Positions 29,358 through 38,399 are shown, counted from the first letter of the stretch. The stretch: 64,000 bases of DNA from JAIXWP01 sp965247015 (GCA_965247015.1 CBDFGG010000004.1:806001-870000); one strand, 5' to 3'. The notes: a model not told the origin generated them from the sequence alone. Program-made: numbers and translations.

Positions 29358-31514
29358 ATGAAATCCATCCTATTAACTTCAATCATTTCTTTGTTCTTTG
29401 GATTATACTCCATCGGGCAAGTAGCCACAGAACTCGAAAAGGGTGATAAAGCTTTTGATGATATGCTCTATGATGAAGCACTTTATTTTTATGAAGTGGC
29501 GAACGAGCAACAACCGAATGACCCCAACATCACTCGTCGAATAGCCGCGCTTTACAGAAGAATTGGTATTCAGGCCTACTCGACGGAATGGTATAAAAAA
29601 ACAATAGATCTAGGATCGACGGAACCAGAAGACATCTTGTACTATGCTGAAGGATTAAAAAGTCTTAGCCAATACGATGAAGCAATCAAATGGTATGGAG
29701 TGTACAATCAGAAAAAACCAAACGACACTCGAGCGATAAGTCACATCAGAGACAAGGAATATTTCCTTGAGCTCTTTGCAGATTCATCAAAATATGAAAT
29801 TAAAAAACTCAAGATTAATAACTCTGATCCTGTCATTGGACTCACACAACTCAACAGAGACAAATATCTTATTTCAGCAATAAATATTGACCAACAATCA
29901 GATGATGATGATAAACTTTCCTTCTCATCTTATCTCGATATCTTTGAAGTAACCGTTGATGATTCTTTCGAATTAAATAATCCGAAAGCACTATCTGCGA
30001 ATGTAAATGGTAAATATCACGACGGACCTGTGTTCTATTCACCATGGGATCAAACCATTTACATTACCAGAAATAACATCAAAAAGAACAAAGCTGTTAT
30101 CGATAAAAAAGGCACAGTCAATACTAAAATTTATCGTTCCAAATTCACTGATGGAGATTGGACGCCTGTTGAAGAATTATCTTTTAATAATGATGCATTC
30201 TCAAATGCACATGCTTGTGTTTCTTCAGATGGACAAGCGATGTTCTTTTCAAGTAATCGCGATGGTGGCTTTGGAGGAATGGATCTTTACGTCAGCAGAA
30301 AAGTTGGAGATGCCTGGGGTGAACCAGTAAACCTCGGCCCAAATGTGAATACAGAGGGCAATGAAATGTTTCCATTCCTGTCAAGTATCGGTACACTTTA
30401 CTTCGCAAGTGATGGACACGCTGGACTAGGTGGACTTGATATATTTTTCTCTGAAGAATATAATGGCACGTACCTCTCCCCTTTGAACATGGGTGCACCT
30501 ATCAATGGAAACTCTGACGACTTTTCTCTTCTCTACGATGATGCTGCTGACAGAGGATACTTCTGTTCAAACCGCGCAGGCCGAGGAAATGACGACATCT
30601 TCTTCTTCCAATTCAAAACATTACAACAAATGGTTTTGGCGGGTAACATTTTTACCGAAAATAAAAGTGTTTCTCTGGAAGGTGAAAGCGTGCAAATGAA
30701 GAACCTCGATTCAAATGAAATTAGCGAGGCAAAAGTGAATGCAGAAGGCGAATTCCAATTCATCGTAAAACCAGGAGATAACGTGGAAATATCGCTTGTA
30801 GATCACCCGCTTGTCGTTTCTGAAAAACCGCTCTTTGCGTACAACGTCCCTAAAATAATTGTAGACCCTTACCTCAATATTGGAACAAAAGAAGTCAAGC
30901 TCATCAAACCCATTGATCACAGCGGACCTCTCAGCCTCTACAAGGAACCTGAAATTGTAAATGAACTTGCAGAGCTTCCGAAGACAGAAGAGAAACCAAA
31001 GCAAGAGGTAAAAAATGATATCAAGCAACAGCCTGAAACAACGGTGAAGGAAGATACCAAAGAACCTATCGCTGAAGTTAAAAAGCCAGAGGAAAAGAAG
31101 CCTGAGGAAAAAAAACCAGAAAGTGCTTTTGATAATGCTACCAGCATTGTCGATCTAAACGCGTCAAGTATTCAAAATATCATTTTTGATTTTAGCAAGT
31201 CATTCATTCCTGAAAATGAAAAAAATACACTTGATCAAATAGCTAGCCTTCTCAAGGAAGATCCAACTACTATGATCTTGGTAAAAACATTTTGTGACTC
31301 ACGTGGATCGAAGACTTTCAATGAAAACTTATCTATGTCTCGCGCAATGTCCGTTCAAGGCTACCTAATGAAAAAAGGAATTGCTAAGAATAGAATTAAA
31401 ACCGAATGGTTTGGTGAAGAAATGCCAGTGAATGGCTGTATCGACGGTGTTCCATGTACAAAAGAGGAACACGAAGTAAACCGTCGTGCAGAATTTAAAA
31501 TTGTAAGACAATAA
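29358..31514 (+). CDS. OmpA-family protein with TPR and PD40 repeats
   Basis: 718 aa. Order: signal peptide (1-20); TPR-like helices (about 22-130, EKGDKAFDDMLYDEALYFYE); WD40-like PD40 propeller (about 215-420, SSDGQAMFFSSNRDGGFGGMDLYV and a second GGLDIFF blade); a carboxypeptidase-regulatory-like segment (about 430-480); a Pro/Lys/Glu linker with three KKPEEK-type units; and a C-terminal OmpA peptidoglycan-binding domain (about 600-718, IIFDFSKSFIPENE ... SMSRAMSVQGYL ... NRRAEFKI). This architecture is typical of the periplasmic partner encoded after PorP/SprF genes, anchoring the complex to peptidoglycan. Transcription probably ends at the hairpin at 31525-31557. Confidence 0.92.
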   Translation: MKSILLTSIISLFFGLYSIGQVATELEKGDKAFDDMLYDEALYFYEVANEQQPNDPNITRRIAALYRRIGIQAYSTEWYKKTIDLGSTEPEDILYYAEGLKSLSQYDEAIKWYGVYNQKKPNDTRAISHIRDKEYFLELFADSSKYEIKKLKINNSDPVIGLTQLNRDKYLISAINIDQQSDDDDKLSFSSYLDIFEVTVDDSFELNNPKALSANVNGKYHDGPVFYSPWDQTIYITRNNIKKNKAVIDKKGTVNTKIYRSKFTDGDWTPVEELSFNNDAFSNAHACVSSDGQAMFFSSNRDGGFGGMDLYVSRKVGDAWGEPVNLGPNVNTEGNEMFPFLSSIGTLYFASDGHAGLGGLDIFFSEEYNGTYLSPLNMGAPINGNSDDFSLLYDDAADRGYFCSNRAGRGNDDIFFFQFKTLQQMVLAGNIFTENKSVSLEGESVQMKNLDSNEISEAKVNAEGEFQFIVKPGDNVEISLVDHPLVVSEKPLFAYNVPKIIVDPYLNIGTKEVKLIKPIDHSGPLSLYKEPEIVNELAELPKTEEKPKQEVKNDIKQQPETTVKEDTKEPIAEVKKPEEKKPEEKKPESAFDNATSIVDLNASSIQNIIFDFSKSFIPENEKNTLDQIASLLKEDPTTMILVKTFCDSRGSKTFNENLSMSRAMSVQGYLMKKGIAKNRIKTEWFGEEMPVNGCIDGVPCTKEEHEVNRRAEFKIVRQ

Positions 31515-31524
31515 GAGAAAATAA

Positions 31525-31557
31525 AAAACTAAGCAAGGTTAAACCTTGCTTAGTTTT
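31525..31557. terminator. Bidirectional intrinsic terminator overlapping the pyk 3' end
   Basis: A perfect 15-bp stem (AAAACTAAGCAAGGT with its complement) has a 3-nt TAA loop at 31540-31542. T-rich tails occur on both strands. The right arm and loop encode the last codons of pyk (K-L-S-K-V-stop), so the terminator is partly coding. Confidence 0.85.
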
Positions 31558-32981
31558 ATCATATTAGTCATGCCTTGTTCGAAGATTGGCATAGATGCGA
31601 TATTGATAATGAAGTCTCCTTCATTGATGTATTCATATTTCTTTAGGAAATAACGAATATCTGCAATCGTCTGATCGGTACTTACCATCTTGTCATAGTA
31701 GAAAGCTTTCACCCCCCAAACAAGATTCATTTGAGTTAAAATTTTCTTGTTACCTGTGAATACAAAGATGTTTGTCTTTGGTCTCCACGAAGCTATTTTA
31801 TATCCTGTATATCCGCTGAAAGAATTCGTCACAATGGCTGTAGCACTTGCTCTTTTAGCAAGACGACAAGCACTAAAACATACAGAATCTGTGATGAATC
31901 GAGACTCATCCATTTCCATTGGCGCTTCTTCCAAATAGTACAATCCTTCATATTTCTCTGCCTCTCCAATGATGTTGTTCATCATTCGAATTGCTTCCAC
32001 AGGATAAGCACCTACAGAAGTTTCTCCACTCAACATCACGGCATCAGCACCGTCTAACACTGCATTTGCAACGTCAGTTACTTCGGCACGCGTTGGGGTC
32101 ATATTCACCACCATGCTCTCCATCATCTGTGTTGCTACAATTACTGGTCGTGCACTCTCTACACATTTACGAACGATCATCTTCTGCACCAACGGTACAT
32201 TCTGCAAAGGAATCTCAACTCCAAGATCACCTCGAGCCACCATCACTGCGTCTGTTTCTGCTATGATTCCATCAATCGCATCCACTGCTTCTGGCTTTTC
32301 GATTTTTGCAATCACTTTCGCATGCTTCTCTGCATTCTTAATAATCTCTTTCAATGCGCGAACGTCTTCTGCTGTTCTCACAAAAGATAGTCCGATCCAG
32401 TCTACATTCTCACCGAGTGCAAAATGTAAATCTGCCAAATCTTTTTCGCTCAATGAAGGCAAAGAAACCTTTGTATTTGGGAGATTCAATCCCTTTTTAT
32501 TCGATAATGGTCCTCCTTGTACAATCTCACATTCCACATGGTCTGTACCATTCGTGCTCAATATGCGCATCACGATTTTTCCATCATCTAACAATACCAT
32601 CTCACCAGCTTTTACATCGCGTGCAAACTCTTTGTAATTGGTATAGATCACCTCAGAAGTTCCGATTTGCTTCACTGTTGAAATGACAATTTTCTTTCCG
32701 ACTTCCAACATCACTTTGCCATCCTCCATTTCTCCTACACGGAGCTTCGGGCCTTGCAAATCCGCCAGCAGAGAAGTATTGGTACCCAATTCAGCATCAA
32801 TTTCTCTAACAAAGTCTATCACCTGTTTGTGATCTTCATGAGTACCGTGAGAAAAGTTCAAGCGTACTACATCCAAGCCTTGCAAAATCATATCTCGCAA
32901 TACTTTCTTATTCGAAGAAACCGGCCCAATCGTCGCAACGATCTTCGTCTTCTTCATTCCATTCATAATGTCTTGATGCAT
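31539..32981 (-). CDS. pyk: Pyruvate kinase
   Basis: 480 aa. It transfers phosphate from phosphoenolpyruvate to ADP, the last step of glycolysis, in the cytoplasm. Motifs: KTKIVATIGP at the N-terminus, VRLNFSHGTHEDH, KIEKPEAV, MVARGDLGVEIP (active-site loop), ATQMMESM and TRAEVTDVANAVLDGADAVMLSGETS, then the C-terminal lobe. ATGs at residues 1, 6 and 9 are all possible; family members usually begin close to the KKTKIVAT segment, so the start may be up to 24 nt further in. It lies 5 nt downstream of the IPExxxVDY gene and shares its promoter. Its last codons form half of a terminator hairpin. Confidence 0.97.
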   Translation of the reverse strand: MHQDIMNGMKKTKIVATIGPVSSNKKVLRDMILQGLDVVRLNFSHGTHEDHKQVIDFVREIDAELGTNTSLLADLQGPKLRVGEMEDGKVMLEVGKKIVISTVKQIGTSEVIYTNYKEFARDVKAGEMVLLDDGKIVMRILSTNGTDHVECEIVQGGPLSNKKGLNLPNTKVSLPSLSEKDLADLHFALGENVDWIGLSFVRTAEDVRALKEIIKNAEKHAKVIAKIEKPEAVDAIDGIIAETDAVMVARGDLGVEIPLQNVPLVQKMIVRKCVESARPVIVATQMMESMVVNMTPTRAEVTDVANAVLDGADAVMLSGETSVGAYPVEAIRMMNNIIGEAEKYEGLYYLEEAPMEMDESRFITDSVCFSACRLAKRASATAIVTNSFSGYTGYKIASWRPKTNIFVFTGNKKILTQMNLVWGVKAFYYDKMVSTDQTIADIRYFLKKYEYINEGDFIINIASMPIFEQGMTNMIKLSKV

Positions 32982-32986
32982 AATTT

Positions 32987-33421
32987 TTATTCTATAATCA
33001 AATTATATTTTGACTTCATTTTCATAGTGTCTAGCGATAAAGCCGCCAACACAAATTTTGCTCTTCGAGCCTCTCTAAGTAATTCCTCCAAAGGCAGCTG
33101 ACTTACTCCGTCAATAATCATTACATAGTCGAACCTCGAAAACTCTGGTAACAAAAATCCATCGCTGCCTTTGTTTGAAAGCAATGTAAATATGATCATT
33201 CCGTCATCTTCTGTATAAGTAAAACGAGAATGTGTAGAATCACCTTGCTTAGTAAGAACTGCATGATCAACATCCCGCTCAAAATTCCACCCCAACTGCA
33301 AATTCAATGACCAGGCTAATCGATAATCCTTTTCCTGACTCGTAATGCCTATTATCTCAAAGTCAAACTCGTGATCTATTTCAATAGTTTGTGCTGCCAA
33401 AGTTAATCGCTTAGTGTACAT
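32987..33421 (-). CDS. IPExxxVDY family protein
   Basis: 144 aa. The central-to-C-terminal motif LLPEFSRFDY (90-99) fits the IPExxxVDY signature, and the tail MKSKYNLIIE is also typical. The family is small, cytoplasmic, found in Bacteroidota, and of unknown function. The gene ends just upstream of pyk on the same strand, so the two form a two-gene unit, an arrangement I recall as recurring in this phylum. A promoter (TTTG 33470-33473, 23-bp spacer, TACATTTG 33439-33446 on the minus strand) stands a few bases before the ATG. Confidence 0.82.
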   Translation of the reverse strand: MYTKRLTLAAQTIEIDHEFDFEIIGITSQEKDYRLAWSLNLQLGWNFERDVDHAVLTKQGDSTHSRFTYTEDDGMIIFTLLSNKGSDGFLLPEFSRFDYVMIIDGVSQLPLEELLREARRAKFVLAALSLDTMKMKSKYNLIIE

Positions 33422-33438
33422 TTTACACTTTGTAATTT

Positions 33439-33473
33439 CAAATGTACGGTTTTATTAGCAAATCTTCATCAAA
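33439..33473 (-). promoter_or_regulatory. Bacteroidota-type promoter for IPExxxVDY-pyk
   Basis: On the minus strand TTTG (33470-33473) is followed after 23 nt by TACATTTG (33439-33446), matching the -33/-7 consensus. The ATG is 18 nt past the -7 element, giving a leader of roughly 10 nt. Confidence 0.55.
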
Positions 33474-33521
33474 ATCAAGGATTTCCATCGGGAAACTCAA
33501 TTAGTTTTGAACGACTCCCAT

Positions 33522-34445
33522 TCAATAGTATTTCACTACTACTGTGCCATTTGAAGCCATTAGCTCCACCTCCATTCCGTGGTAAAACGGACGATTATCA
33601 TTTTGATGCCCCGTTGGAAAGCCTGAAATAACGGGTATTCCCAGGCCTTTTGCTACTCTTTCAATTGCAGACTGAGCTGTTTCTCCAAAAGGATTATCTT
33701 GAGAAAACCCAAAGGCTAACGTATTGTCTTTCATTTGAGTAAGACCACCCAATAAAATGGCCTTCACTCCGTTGAGGCCGCCCGATCTTCTCAACCCCTC
33801 CATCATACGGTCAATGTGGTAAACCATCTCATCCACATCTTCCAACAACAAGATGCTATTATCAGTACTCGGATAACTAACAGATCCCATGATGCTATAA
33901 AGCACGCTCAAATTACCTCCAATTAATTTTCCCGAAATATTCAATTCTTCTGAAAACGCTGATTGCCATTGCTGGTGGTGGTGCACGCCTAGCAGGCCAT
34001 CTACCAATTGATCCAAAGCCTCGTTTGTCGCAACTGGAAACGAAATTGGCATTGTTGAATGTATACCCACCACACCAAGCCGCTCTATATGTCCTAAAAG
34101 AGCTGTGATATCACTATATCCGCAGATCCAAGATGGTCGCTTCAACCATTTCCTGAAATCCAACCGATCCAAAATTCTAACTGTTCCATAGCCCCCACGA
34201 GCAATTAAAATCGCGCGATAACGCTCATTATCTAATGCCCGTTGAAGGCTATTGGCGCGGGTTTCATCGCTCCCAGCCAATTGAAAATTCTTTTCAAAAA
34301 CTTCTGGAAAGATATCGACCACCAATCCTGCTGCCTCTAGCAACTCTTTTGCTTTAGTCTCTTCTCCATGATTCAACCAACGCGCAGTAGCCACAATCGC
34401 CACGCAATCGCCTTTCTTCAAAAATTCAGGGTGTCTATTTTTCAT
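33522..34445 (-). CDS. LD-carboxypeptidase (S66 family)
   Basis: 307 aa. These serine peptidases remove the terminal D-alanine from murein tetrapeptides during peptidoglycan recycling. The expected catalytic triad is visible: nucleophile Ser111 in ICGYSDIT, Glu202 in LLLEDVDE, His280 in FPTGHQND. The ARGGYG loop (82-87) and the N-terminal GDCVAIVATA strand also fit. There is no signal peptide, so it should be cytoplasmic, as LdcA is. It is divergent from metG, with only a short shared promoter region, and ends about 100 nt from the IPExxxVDY gene. Confidence 0.92.
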   Translation of the reverse strand: MKNRHPEFLKKGDCVAIVATARWLNHGEETKAKELLEAAGLVVDIFPEVFEKNFQLAGSDETRANSLQRALDNERYRAILIARGGYGTVRILDRLDFRKWLKRPSWICGYSDITALLGHIERLGVVGIHSTMPISFPVATNEALDQLVDGLLGVHHHQQWQSAFSEELNISGKLIGGNLSVLYSIMGSVSYPSTDNSILLLEDVDEMVYHIDRMMEGLRRSGGLNGVKAILLGGLTQMKDNTLAFGFSQDNPFGETAQSAIERVAKGLGIPVISGFPTGHQNDNRPFYHGMEVELMASNGTVVVKYY

Positions 34446-34454
34446 GCCTTCATC

Positions 34455-34462
34455 TATCTTTG
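34455..34462 (+). promoter_or_regulatory. -7 promoter element of metG
   Basis: TATCTTTG matches TAnnTTTG. It places the transcript start near 34468, which rules out the TTG upstream start at 34460 and supports the ATG at 34499. No clear -33 TTTG was seen. Confidence 0.45.
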
Positions 34463-34498
34463 CAACGATTTCCCATCAGAGAAATCAAATGCAATCTT

Positions 34499-36568
34499 AT
34501 GACAAAAGAGCCTAAAAGATACCTCATCACATCTGCATTACCCTATGCAAATGGACCTATTCACATCGGACACATTGCGGGAGCATATTTGCCTGCTGAC
34601 ATCTATGTGAGATATCTACGCCTTTTGAAAAAAGATGTGGCCTTCATTTGTGGATCTGATGAACACGGTGCAGCAATCACTTTGCGTGCAAAAAAAGAAG
34701 GCCAAACTCCACGTCAAATCGTGGATCACTACCATCAATTGATGGGCGATGCATTCAGAAATTTCGGCATCTCATTCGATGAATATCATCGCACTTCTTC
34801 TCCAGAGCACAAGGAGATGAGCCAAGATATTTTTAAGAAACTATTAGAAAAAGGCTCTTTCGAAGTAGAAACTTCGCAACAATATTATGACGAGGAACAA
34901 AAGCAATTCCTTGCCGATCGTTATATCATGGGCACTTGTCCAAATTGTAGCAATGAAAAAGCCTATGGCGATCAGTGTGAAAAATGCGGAACCGCTCTCA
35001 GTCCTCTCGACCTAATCAATCCGCACAGCACAATCAGCGGAAACAAACCAGTGCTTAAAGAAACTTCTCATTGGTATTTGCCAATGGCCCACCACGAAAA
35101 ATGGATTGGTCAATTTATTAAAGAAGGTATTCTAGACGGCAAACAACATCACGATCCAAAAGCATGGAAAGCCCATGTAGTAGGACAATGCATGAGTTGG
35201 GTGAATGGTGGCTTGCATAGCCGCGCGATGACCCGAGACCTTGACTGGGGAGTACCTGTGCCTCTCGAAAACGCAGAAGGAAAAGTACTCTACGTTTGGC
35301 TCGATGCACCTATTGGATACATCACGAATACAAAAGTTTGGGCAGATAAAAACGGAAAGAATTGGGAAGATTATTGGAAAAGTGAAGACAGTCAACTCAT
35401 CCATTTTATTGGAAAAGACAATATCGTTTTCCATTGCATCATTTTCCCTATCATTCTAAAAGAACATGGAGAATTTAATCTTCCAATCAATGTTCCAGCA
35501 AATGAGTTCATGAATCTCGAAGGTGATAAAATTTCAACCTCAAGAAACTGGGCTGTTTGGCTACATGAATATCTCCAAGAAATGCCTAACAAGCAGGATG
35601 AGATGCGCTATGTCCTCTGCTCGATTATGCCTGAACAAAAAGACAGCGAGTTTACATGGACAGACTTTAAAGATCGTGTGAATAATGAACTAGCTGATAT
35701 CCTTGGTAATTTCATAAACCGAGTGTTCGTTCTAACGCATAAATACTATAACGGAGTCCTTCCAGCTAGAGAGCGAGTACAAGATGAAGATGGCCAATTG
35801 CAAAAAGACTCGATTGCTACTCTGCAAAAAATTGGTGAAAAACTAGAGCAATTTAGATTCCGTGAAGGTCTGATGGAAGCAATGAATATTGCCCGTCTCG
35901 GAAACAAATACCTCACAGAAACAGAGCCTTGGAAGCTCATCAAGACACAACCAGATAGAACAGCAACAATTTTGCATGAGTGTCTACAACTAGTTGCAAG
36001 ACTCTCAATCGCTCTTGAACCTTTCATTCCATATACTGCAGAAAAAATTCGTAAAGGTCTCAACTTCTCCTTCACTGAGTGGAATGACGGGCTGCAAGAA
36101 GAATTGCTAAAAACCGAACATTCAATCGGTCAGCTTCCTATTCTCTTTGAAAAAATTACAGATGAAGTGGTGGCCTTCCAAGTAGCGAAACTTGAAGCGA
36201 GTAAATCAACATCAGCCGTTGCAAATGTGAATCCTATCAAAGAGAATATTGCCTTCGAAGATTTTCAAAAAATGGATATTCGAATTGCCACGATTCTCGA
36301 GGCGGAGCGCATACCTAAAACAAAGAAACTATTGAAGCTAAAAGTTGATACCGGTGCCGACGTGCGAACTGTCGTGAGCGGTATTGCAGAAAGCTACAAT
36401 CCGGAGGATGCAGTTGGAAAAACGGTGATTATGCTGGCCAACCTTGCACCTAGAGAAATCAAAGGAGTGGAAAGTCAGGGAATGATTCTTATGGCAGAAA
36501 ATGATAAAGGAGAATTAAGCTTTCTTACGCCAGACAGATTAATGTCCCCAGGTAACGAAGTAAAATAG
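34499..36568 (+). CDS. metG: Methionyl-tRNA synthetase
   Basis: 689 aa from the ATG at 34499 (MTKEPKRYLITSALPYANG); an upstream in-frame TTG at 34460 overlaps the promoter and is rejected. It charges tRNA-Met with methionine in the cytoplasm. Visible: HIGH motif (residues 22-25), a zinc knuckle CPNC...CEKC (about 146-164), a KMSKS-type loop in the form KISTS (about 343), the anticodon-binding helical domain, and a C-terminal EMAP/Trbp111-type tRNA-binding OB fold (about 590-689, FQKMDIRIATILEAE) that makes the enzyme dimeric in relatives. A hairpin terminator directly follows the stop. Confidence 0.97.
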   Translation: MTKEPKRYLITSALPYANGPIHIGHIAGAYLPADIYVRYLRLLKKDVAFICGSDEHGAAITLRAKKEGQTPRQIVDHYHQLMGDAFRNFGISFDEYHRTSSPEHKEMSQDIFKKLLEKGSFEVETSQQYYDEEQKQFLADRYIMGTCPNCSNEKAYGDQCEKCGTALSPLDLINPHSTISGNKPVLKETSHWYLPMAHHEKWIGQFIKEGILDGKQHHDPKAWKAHVVGQCMSWVNGGLHSRAMTRDLDWGVPVPLENAEGKVLYVWLDAPIGYITNTKVWADKNGKNWEDYWKSEDSQLIHFIGKDNIVFHCIIFPIILKEHGEFNLPINVPANEFMNLEGDKISTSRNWAVWLHEYLQEMPNKQDEMRYVLCSIMPEQKDSEFTWTDFKDRVNNELADILGNFINRVFVLTHKYYNGVLPARERVQDEDGQLQKDSIATLQKIGEKLEQFRFREGLMEAMNIARLGNKYLTETEPWKLIKTQPDRTATILHECLQLVARLSIALEPFIPYTAEKIRKGLNFSFTEWNDGLQEELLKTEHSIGQLPILFEKITDEVVAFQVAKLEASKSTSAVANVNPIKENIAFEDFQKMDIRIATILEAERIPKTKKLLKLKVDTGADVRTVVSGIAESYNPEDAVGKTVIMLANLAPREIKGVESQGMILMAENDKGELSFLTPDRLMSPGNEVK

Positions 36569-36586
36569 ACCGAATGTTTATTCGGT
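36569..36586. terminator. Intrinsic terminator between metG and the serine hydrolase gene
   Basis: A 7-bp stem ACCGAAT/ATTCGGT with loop GTTT begins at the base after the metG stop and is followed by TTTTA. It lies 2 nt from the stop of the convergent gene and can serve both. Confidence 0.75.
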
Positions 36587-36587
36587 T

Positions 36588-37607
36588 TTATTGAACCATG
36601 TAATCATAGCACATCTTGGAAGCTTCAGCTATTACTCCAGGAAGCTTCATAGAGTCTTTTCCTCGTGTCATAAATACAACCACATAAGGATCTTCCTTGA
36701 TGTAGAAAATTCCTGCTTCTCCAAAGTTGAACCCCTCTTCATACGGACGCTCCCCAAATTTATGGGCTACTTTTACATTTGTAGGAATATTCATAGTCAA
36801 TGCTCCCTTGTAGTTTGACCTAGTTAAAAGATCTAATGCAAAGGCACTGTTATCTCTTCCCAAATATGACGCATTGTAAAGTACTCTGAAATAACGCGCA
36901 TACTCCTTGGCGCTGATCTCAAAATTTGGATCATCAAGATCTGGAGTTCTACTTCCAAGATCACCCATTACTCTTCCAAATGTGGCTCTATTGATATTTT
37001 GATTCAACAAGTTTGTTGCGTCATTATCACTGTTTACAATCATCTCGCGCAACAAGTCTCGGATTTTGTAGGCTTTATTCAATTCTAATGGTGCGCTCGT
37101 TCTGATTTGCTCAACTACAACACCACTGACCTTTTCACGAAGTACTAATTCCTTATCCAATAAGCCTATTTGTGTTTCGCTATCTTTCAAATATGCCATG
37201 AGAATAGCCAACTTCATCATACTGCCTGGATTATACATTGCATTTCCATTGATCTCAAACCAATTTCCACTTTTCAATGACTTTAAATACACCGAGCCTG
37301 AAGTAATAAATCCAGCTTTCTTTTTTTCATTAATAAAATTACTGAGAGAGGTTCGGAGGCTATCAAATACTTCACTCGGACAACTTGTATCCGTAAAAAG
37401 GATAGGGCTAATTAAACTTGAAGCCCCTTGATTTGGCAGTCTTACGACTTCAATAGGGCAGTTAGGAACATTCACGGCCTTCTGTGCCACGACCTTAGCC
37501 TCTCTATTCGAAGCTGTTGAATCACCAGAAAATATAAAATAAGAAACAAGTGTGGAAAAAACAATAGACAGTAAAACTGCCACACCGAATACTCGGGTGC
37601 TAATCAT
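36588..37607 (-). CDS. Secreted class A beta-lactamase-like serine hydrolase
   Basis: 339 aa from the ATG at 37607; a TTG nine codons upstream (37634) is in frame but less likely. A single N-terminal membrane anchor/signal (about 5-25) points to the periplasm. Active-site motifs of the serine beta-lactamase/PBP fold: SMMK (Ser129, Lys132), SDN (193-195) and KFG (283-285) in place of the usual KTG. About 90 residues precede the domain. Relatives of this type are often annotated as class A beta-lactamase-related hydrolases, and many act on peptidoglycan rather than beta-lactams; resistance should not be assumed. It converges on metG and diverges from the methyltransferase gene. Confidence 0.85.
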   Translation of the reverse strand: MISTRVFGVAVLLSIVFSTLVSYFIFSGDSTASNREAKVVAQKAVNVPNCPIEVVRLPNQGASSLISPILFTDTSCPSEVFDSLRTSLSNFINEKKKAGFITSGSVYLKSLKSGNWFEINGNAMYNPGSMMKLAILMAYLKDSETQIGLLDKELVLREKVSGVVVEQIRTSAPLELNKAYKIRDLLREMIVNSDNDATNLLNQNINRATFGRVMGDLGSRTPDLDDPNFEISAKEYARYFRVLYNASYLGRDNSAFALDLLTRSNYKGALTMNIPTNVKVAHKFGERPYEEGFNFGEAGIFYIKEDPYVVVFMTRGKDSMKLPGVIAEASKMCYDYMVQ

Positions 37608-37664
37608 AGGTTCAGACTTTTGGTTTCGTACCAAAGAAAATAAAAAAACCCTACTCCCACATCA

Positions 37665-37699
37665 TTTGTCCAATTATTTAACAAACTCGAATAACTTTG
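37665..37699 (+). promoter_or_regulatory. Promoter of the methyltransferase gene, possibly leaderless
   Basis: TTTG (37665-37668), a 23-nt spacer and TAACTTTG (37692-37699) stand only 4 nt before the ATG at 37704. The transcript would start at or beside the start codon. Confidence 0.5.
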
Positions 37700-37703
37700 T
37701 ATC

Positions 37704-38399
37704 ATGAGTCAAAAGAGCCAAAAGGAAATTGCAGAATTCTATGATGAATACTCTAACCAACAATCGCGTATTGGAGTGAATATTCGTCATCGCACGATTA
37801 TGAAGCGTTTGAAATCATGCGGCATGACGAACGAATCTGCTGTACTCGAGATCGGTTGCGGAATCGGAACACTGACTTCTCTTTTGGTAAAAAAGGCAGG
37901 CTCTCTTTTAGCCGTCGACATATCTCCTTCAAGCATTGAGATTGCCAAGAAAAATTTGGGGAATCATTCAAATATTTCTTTTCTGGTTTCCGACATGTCC
38001 AACTTTGATACATCAAAGAAATTTGACTTCATTGTACTTCCGGATGTATTGGAGCATATTCCACTTGAGCAACATGCAGCTCTCTTCAAGACATTCAAAT
38101 CAGTGCTTGCAGAAAATGGAAAAATCTGCATCCATATTCCAGATCCTTATGCGCTTGAATGGATCAGAGCAAATCAACCAGAACTACTGCAAATCATTGA
38201 TCAAAGTATTTATTCCAACCTATTGACTGATTCCATCTATCAGGCAGAGTTGGCACTCCACAAACTAGAAAGATATTGTTTGCAAAAAACACTTCCAGAT
38301 TACCAATGGATAGAGGTGATTCATCGTCCAGACTACAAGACTTTTGATAAGAAACAATACATGTTAGCTGCGATTGATGAAGTCAAATCTAAGCTTTGA
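37704..38399 (+). CDS. Class I SAM-dependent methyltransferase
   Basis: 231 aa. The Rossmann-like methyltransferase core shows motif I VLEIGCGIGTLTSLL (about 45-60), the acidic end of strand 2 LLAVDISPSSIEIA, SDMSNF, and FDFIVLPDVLEHIP (motif IV region), then IHIPDPYALEW. This pattern fits the UbiE/Methyltransf_11-type group. The substrate cannot be told. Its 3' end overlaps the convergent asd gene by 11 nt. No conserved partner gene is adjacent. Confidence 0.88.
   Translation: MSQKSQKEIAEFYDEYSNQQSRIGVNIRHRTIMKRLKSCGMTNESAVLEIGCGIGTLTSLLVKKAGSLLAVDISPSSIEIAKKNLGNHSNISFLVSDMSNFDTSKKFDFIVLPDVLEHIPLEQHAALFKTFKSVLAENGKICIHIPDPYALEWIRANQPELLQIIDQSIYSNLLTDSIYQAELALHKLERYCLQKTLPDYQWIEVIHRPDYKTFDKKQYMLAAIDEVKSKL

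Noticed and set aside
32113..32637. 174-codon frame opposite pyk
   Set aside because: Antisense shadow of a well-supported pyruvate kinase gene.
34460..34498. TTG start for metG at 34460
   Set aside because: It lies within the TATCTTTG promoter element, and the homologous N-terminus begins at 34499.
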